A stretch of DNA of 64,000 nt from Osmia lignaria lignaria (taxonomy: Eukaryota > Arthropoda > Insecta > Hymenoptera > Megachilidae): positions 18,600,001 to 18,664,000 of the forward strand of contig NW_027478162.1 of the NCBI RefSeq assembly GCF_051020975.1. The letters run 5' to 3'. Both the position numbers and the translations under genes were made by a program. Position 1 is the stretch's first letter, and each line of letters opens with the position of its first letter. Shown piece by piece: positions 61,077-64,000 of this stretch. The notes beneath the pieces were generated by a model. That model was given only the letters and a program-made list of their open reading frames with translations. It was not told where the DNA came from and did not search any database.

Positions 61077-63974
61077 TCTTCTATGATATTTTTTGATCAG
61101 ATGCGTAGTTCTCGAGATATATCAAGATATTTAAAAGTTCCGAAGCCGCACCAACATAATAGAGATACAGAAACACCGTGGCCCCTCTCTTTGAGATAAC
61201 TCTGCACTATTGCGAGCTGGAAATGCCACTTCCAGTTTAGCTGTGCAGAAGAAGAACAACAAGAAGAAGAAATATCTCGAAATATGTCCGTCAGGCCCCT
61301 TCCCTTGAGATATATCTGCAAATATCTCGGAAACGAAGCGAGCTATGACAAAATGTTAAGAGACCTTTTTTGTAGAGAATTATGTTTCCTACAATTTATG
61401 TTCTATGATATTTTTTGATCAGAAGCGTAGTTTTCGAGATATATCGAGATATTTAAAAGTTCCGAAGCCGCACCAACATAATAGGGATACAGAAACACCG
61501 TGGCCCCTTTCTTTGAGATAACTCTGCACTAGTGCGAGCCGCAAATGCCACTTCCAGCTTAGCTGTGCAGAAGAAGAACAACAAGAAGAAGAAATATCTC
61601 GAAATATTTCCGTTAGGCTCCTTCCCTTGAGATAAATCTGCAAATATCTCGGAAACGAAGCGACCTATGGCAAAATGTGCAGAGACCTTTTTTGTAGAGA
61701 ATTAAGTTTCCTACTTTTTATGTTCTATGATATTTTTTGATCAGATGCGTAGTTCTCGAGATATATCAAGATATTTAAAAGTTCCGAAGCCGCACCAACA
61801 TAATAGAGATACAGAAACACCGTGGCCCCTTTCTTTGAGATAACTCTGCACTATTGCGAGCTGTAAATCCCACTTCCAGCTTAGCTGTGCAGAAGAAGAA
61901 CAACAAGAAGAAGAAATATCTCGAAATATGTCCGTCAGGCCCCTTCCCTTGAGATAATTCTGCAAATATCTCGGAAACGAAGCGAGCTATGGCAAAATGT
62001 TAAGAGACCTTTTTTGTAGAGAATTATGTTTCCTACAATTTATGTTCTATGATATTTTTTGATCAGAAGCGTAGTTTTCGAGATATATCGAGATATTTAA
62101 AAGTTCCGAAGCCGCACCAACATAATAGAGATACAGAAACACCGTGGCCCCTTTCTTTGAGATAACTCTGCACTAGTGCGAGCTGCAAATGCCACTTCCA
62201 GCTTAGCTGTGCAGAAGAAGAACAACAAGAAGAAGAAGTATCTCGAAATATGTCCGTCGGGCCCGTTCCTTTGAGCTGAATCTGCAAATATCTCGGAAAC
62301 GAAGCGAGCTATGGCAAAATGTTAAGAGACGTTTTTTGTAGAGAGTTATGTTTCCTACAATTTATGTTCTATGATATTTTTTGATCAGAAGCGTAGTTTT
62401 CGAGATATATCGAGATATTTAAAAGTTCCGAAGCCGCACCAACATAATAGAGATACAGAAACACCGTGGCCCCTTTCTTTGAGATAACTCTGCACTAGTG
62501 CGAGCCGCAAATGCCACTTCCAGCTTAGCTGTGCAGAAGAAGAACAACAAGAAGAAGAAATATCTCGAAATATGTCCGACAGGCCCCTTCCCTTGAGATA
62601 AATCTGCAAATATCTCGGAAACGAAGCGAGCTATGGCGAAATGTTAAGAGACCTTTTTTGTAGAGAATTAAGTTTCCTACTTTTTATCTTCTATGATATT
62701 TTTTGATCAGATGCGTAGTTCTCGAGATATATCAAGATATTTAAAAGTTCCGAAGCCGCACCAACATAATAGAGATACAGAAACACCGTGGCCCCTCTCT
62801 TTGAGATAACTCTGCACTATTGCGAGCTGCAAATGCCACTTCCAGCTTAGCTGTGCAGAAGAAGAACAACAAGAAGAAGGAATATCTCGAAATATGTCCG
62901 TCAGGCCAGTTCCTTTGAGCTGAATCTGCAAATATCTCGGAAACGAAGCGAGCTATGGCAAAATGTTAAGAGACGTTTTTTGTAGAGAATTATGTTTCCT
63001 ACAATTTATGTTCTATGATATTTTTTGATCAGAAGCGTAGTTTTCGAGATATATCGAGATATTTAAAAGTTCCGAAGACGCACCAACATAATAGAGATAC
63101 AGAAACACCGTGGCCCCTTTTTTTGAGATGACTGTGCACTAGTGCGAGCCGCAAATGCCACTTCCAGCTTAGCTGTGCAGAAGAAGAACAACAAGAAGAA
63201 GAAATATCTCGAAATATGTCCGTCAGGCCAGTTCCTTTGAGCTGAATCTGCAAATATCTCGGAAACGAAGCGAGCTATGGCAAAATGTTAAGAGACGTTT
63301 TTTGTAGAGAATTATGTTTCCTACAATTTATGTTCTATGATATTTTTTGATCAGATGCGTAGTTCTCGAGATATATCAAGATATTTAAAAGTTCCGAAGC
63401 CGCACCAACATAATAGAGATACAGAAACACCGTGGCCCCTCTCTTTGAGATAACTCTGCACTATTGCGAGCTGCAAATGCCACTTCCAGCTTAGCTGTGC
63501 AGAAGAAGAACAACAAGAAGAAGAAATATCTCGAAATATGTCCGTCAGGCCCCTTCCCTTGAGATATATCTGCAAATATCTCGGAAACGAAGCGAGCTAT
63601 GGCAAAATGTTAAGAGACGTTTTTTGTAGAGAATTATGTTTCCTACAATTTATGTTCTATCATATTTTTTGATAAGAAGCGTAGTTTTCGAGATATATCG
63701 AGATATTTAAAAGTTCCGAAGACGCACCAACATAATAGAGATACAGAAACACCGTGGCCCCTTTCTTTGAGATAACTGTGCACTAGTGCGAGCCGCAAAT
63801 GCCACTTCCAGCTTAGCTGTGCAGAAGAAGAACAACAAGAAGAAGAAATATCTCGAAATATGTCCGTCAGGCCAGTTCCTTTGAGCTGAATCTGCAAATA
63901 TCTCGGAAACGAAGCGAGCTATGGCAAAATGTTAAGAGACGTTTTTTGTAGAGAACTAAGTTTCCTACTTTTTA
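61077..63974. repeat. Super-HOR block B', first nine monomers (191-199)
   Basis: These are the first nine units of a copy of B, 8,658 bp further on. They carry the B-type bases, including G at 63,130 and A at 63,869, and GCAGAAGAAGAAC in the fifth unit. No difference from B was found in the marks compared. The last unit ends GAGAACTAAG, as in B at about 55,295. Confidence 0.94.
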
Positions 63975-64000
63975 TGTTGTATGATATTTTTCGATCAGAG
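63975..64000. repeat. Partial monomer 200 (26 bp), right edge
   Basis: The head reads TGTTGTATG and then TTTTTCGATCAGAG, matching the rare head of the tenth unit of block B at 55,317. The B' copy therefore continues past the window in the B order, not in the A order. Confidence 0.93.

Larger units (their letters stand above)
1..64000. repeat. Tandem satellite array, 322-bp monomer, 199 copies plus a 26-bp partial
   Basis: The motif TGTTCTATGA and everything after it recur every 322 bp from base 1 to the end, always in the same orientation. Only small indels break the register: 1-bp losses near 25,432, 33,825, 34,556, 36,077 and 36,808, a 15-bp loss near 41,391 and seven 12-bp losses between 46.8 and 60.9 kb. 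Adding these 104 bp back gives 199 full units ending at 63,974. TGATCA occurs in the head of nearly every unit, so a 322-bp digestion ladder is expected. The unit is not a multiple of three. This is classical eukaryotic satellite DNA; 322 bp is near two nucleosome lengths (2 x 161), which is an inference about packaging only. Both array ends lie outside the window, so the chromosomal position and true size are unknown. Confidence 0.99.

Noticed and set aside
1..64000. CRISPR array or other prokaryotic repeat system
   Set aside because: There are no unique spacers between repeats; the full 322 bp is repeated with only scattered changes, and no cas-like gene is present.
1..64000. rRNA, tRNA or snRNA repeat unit
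   Set aside because: I found no conserved tRNA boxes A/B in cloverleaf context, no rRNA core motifs and no intact transcription unit in the 322-bp unit.
1..64000. Naming the species or a known satellite family
   Set aside because: The motifs look arthropod-like to me, but I cannot match this 322-bp unit to a named satellite without a database search of the consensus.

Overview
The whole 64,000-base window is one uninterrupted head-to-tail satellite DNA array. The basic unit is 322 bp. Starting the unit at the motif TGTTCTATGA at base 1, I count 199 complete monomers in one orientation, plus the first 26 bp of a 200th (63,975-64,000). The count is exact because the indels can be placed: five monomers lack 1 bp, seven lack 12 bp and one lacks 15 bp, 104 bp in all. 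I found no unique DNA, protein gene, RNA gene, transposon, inversion or flanking sequence. Long, nearly pure arrays of this kind are typical of eukaryotic heterochromatin (centromeric, pericentromeric or subtelomeric). I cannot name the species. The general look (AT-rich, TATCTCGGAAAC-type motifs) reminds me of arthropod satellites, but that is only an impression.

Each monomer has the same internal plan. A T-rich head carries TGATCA. There are three GAGATA boxes at unit positions about 38, 117 and 231. Two related blocks of about 27 bp (GGCCCC...CTGCA) lie 114 bp apart, which suggests the monomer arose by internal duplication. Between them is a nested inverted repeat (TCTGCAC/GTGCAGA with AGCTG/CAGCT inside), followed by a (GAA)3(CAA)2(GAA)3 triplet tract. 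Two broad head classes are mixed through the array: class X (AGATGCG, CTCGAG, ATCAAG) and class Y (AGAAGCG, TTCGAG, ATCGAG or ATCTAG).

Variant monomers recur in fixed orders, so the array consists of local higher-order repeats (HORs). From 1 to 16.1 kb, 5-monomer units (1,610 bp) dominate, with a 16-monomer (5,152 bp) repetition, a 3-monomer repeat and hybrid monomers. From 16.1 to 19.3 kb there is an X/Y dimer-like stretch forming two 4-monomer copies (1,288 bp). From 20.3 to 24.8 kb there is an 8-monomer repeat (2,576 bp). From 25.8 to 33.5 kb there are 5-monomer copies and a 14-monomer (4,508 bp) repetition. From 33.5 to 38.0 kb a 7-monomer unit (2,252 bp) is present twice with the same two 1-bp deletions; a simpler 5-monomer form without those deletions lies at 42.5-44.1 kb. 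From 47.9 kb to the end there is a two-level structure: block A (4,484 bp, 14 monomers), block B (4,174 bp, 13 monomers), then A' and the start of B', giving an 8,658-bp super-unit.

The array therefore records repeated in-register unequal exchange and segmental amplification. The most recent step is probably the A-B to A'-B' duplication. Nothing supports a protein-coding or enzymatic system. The interest lies in the nested HOR architecture, the in-register hybrid monomers, the short-monomer lineage and the conserved fold-back element.
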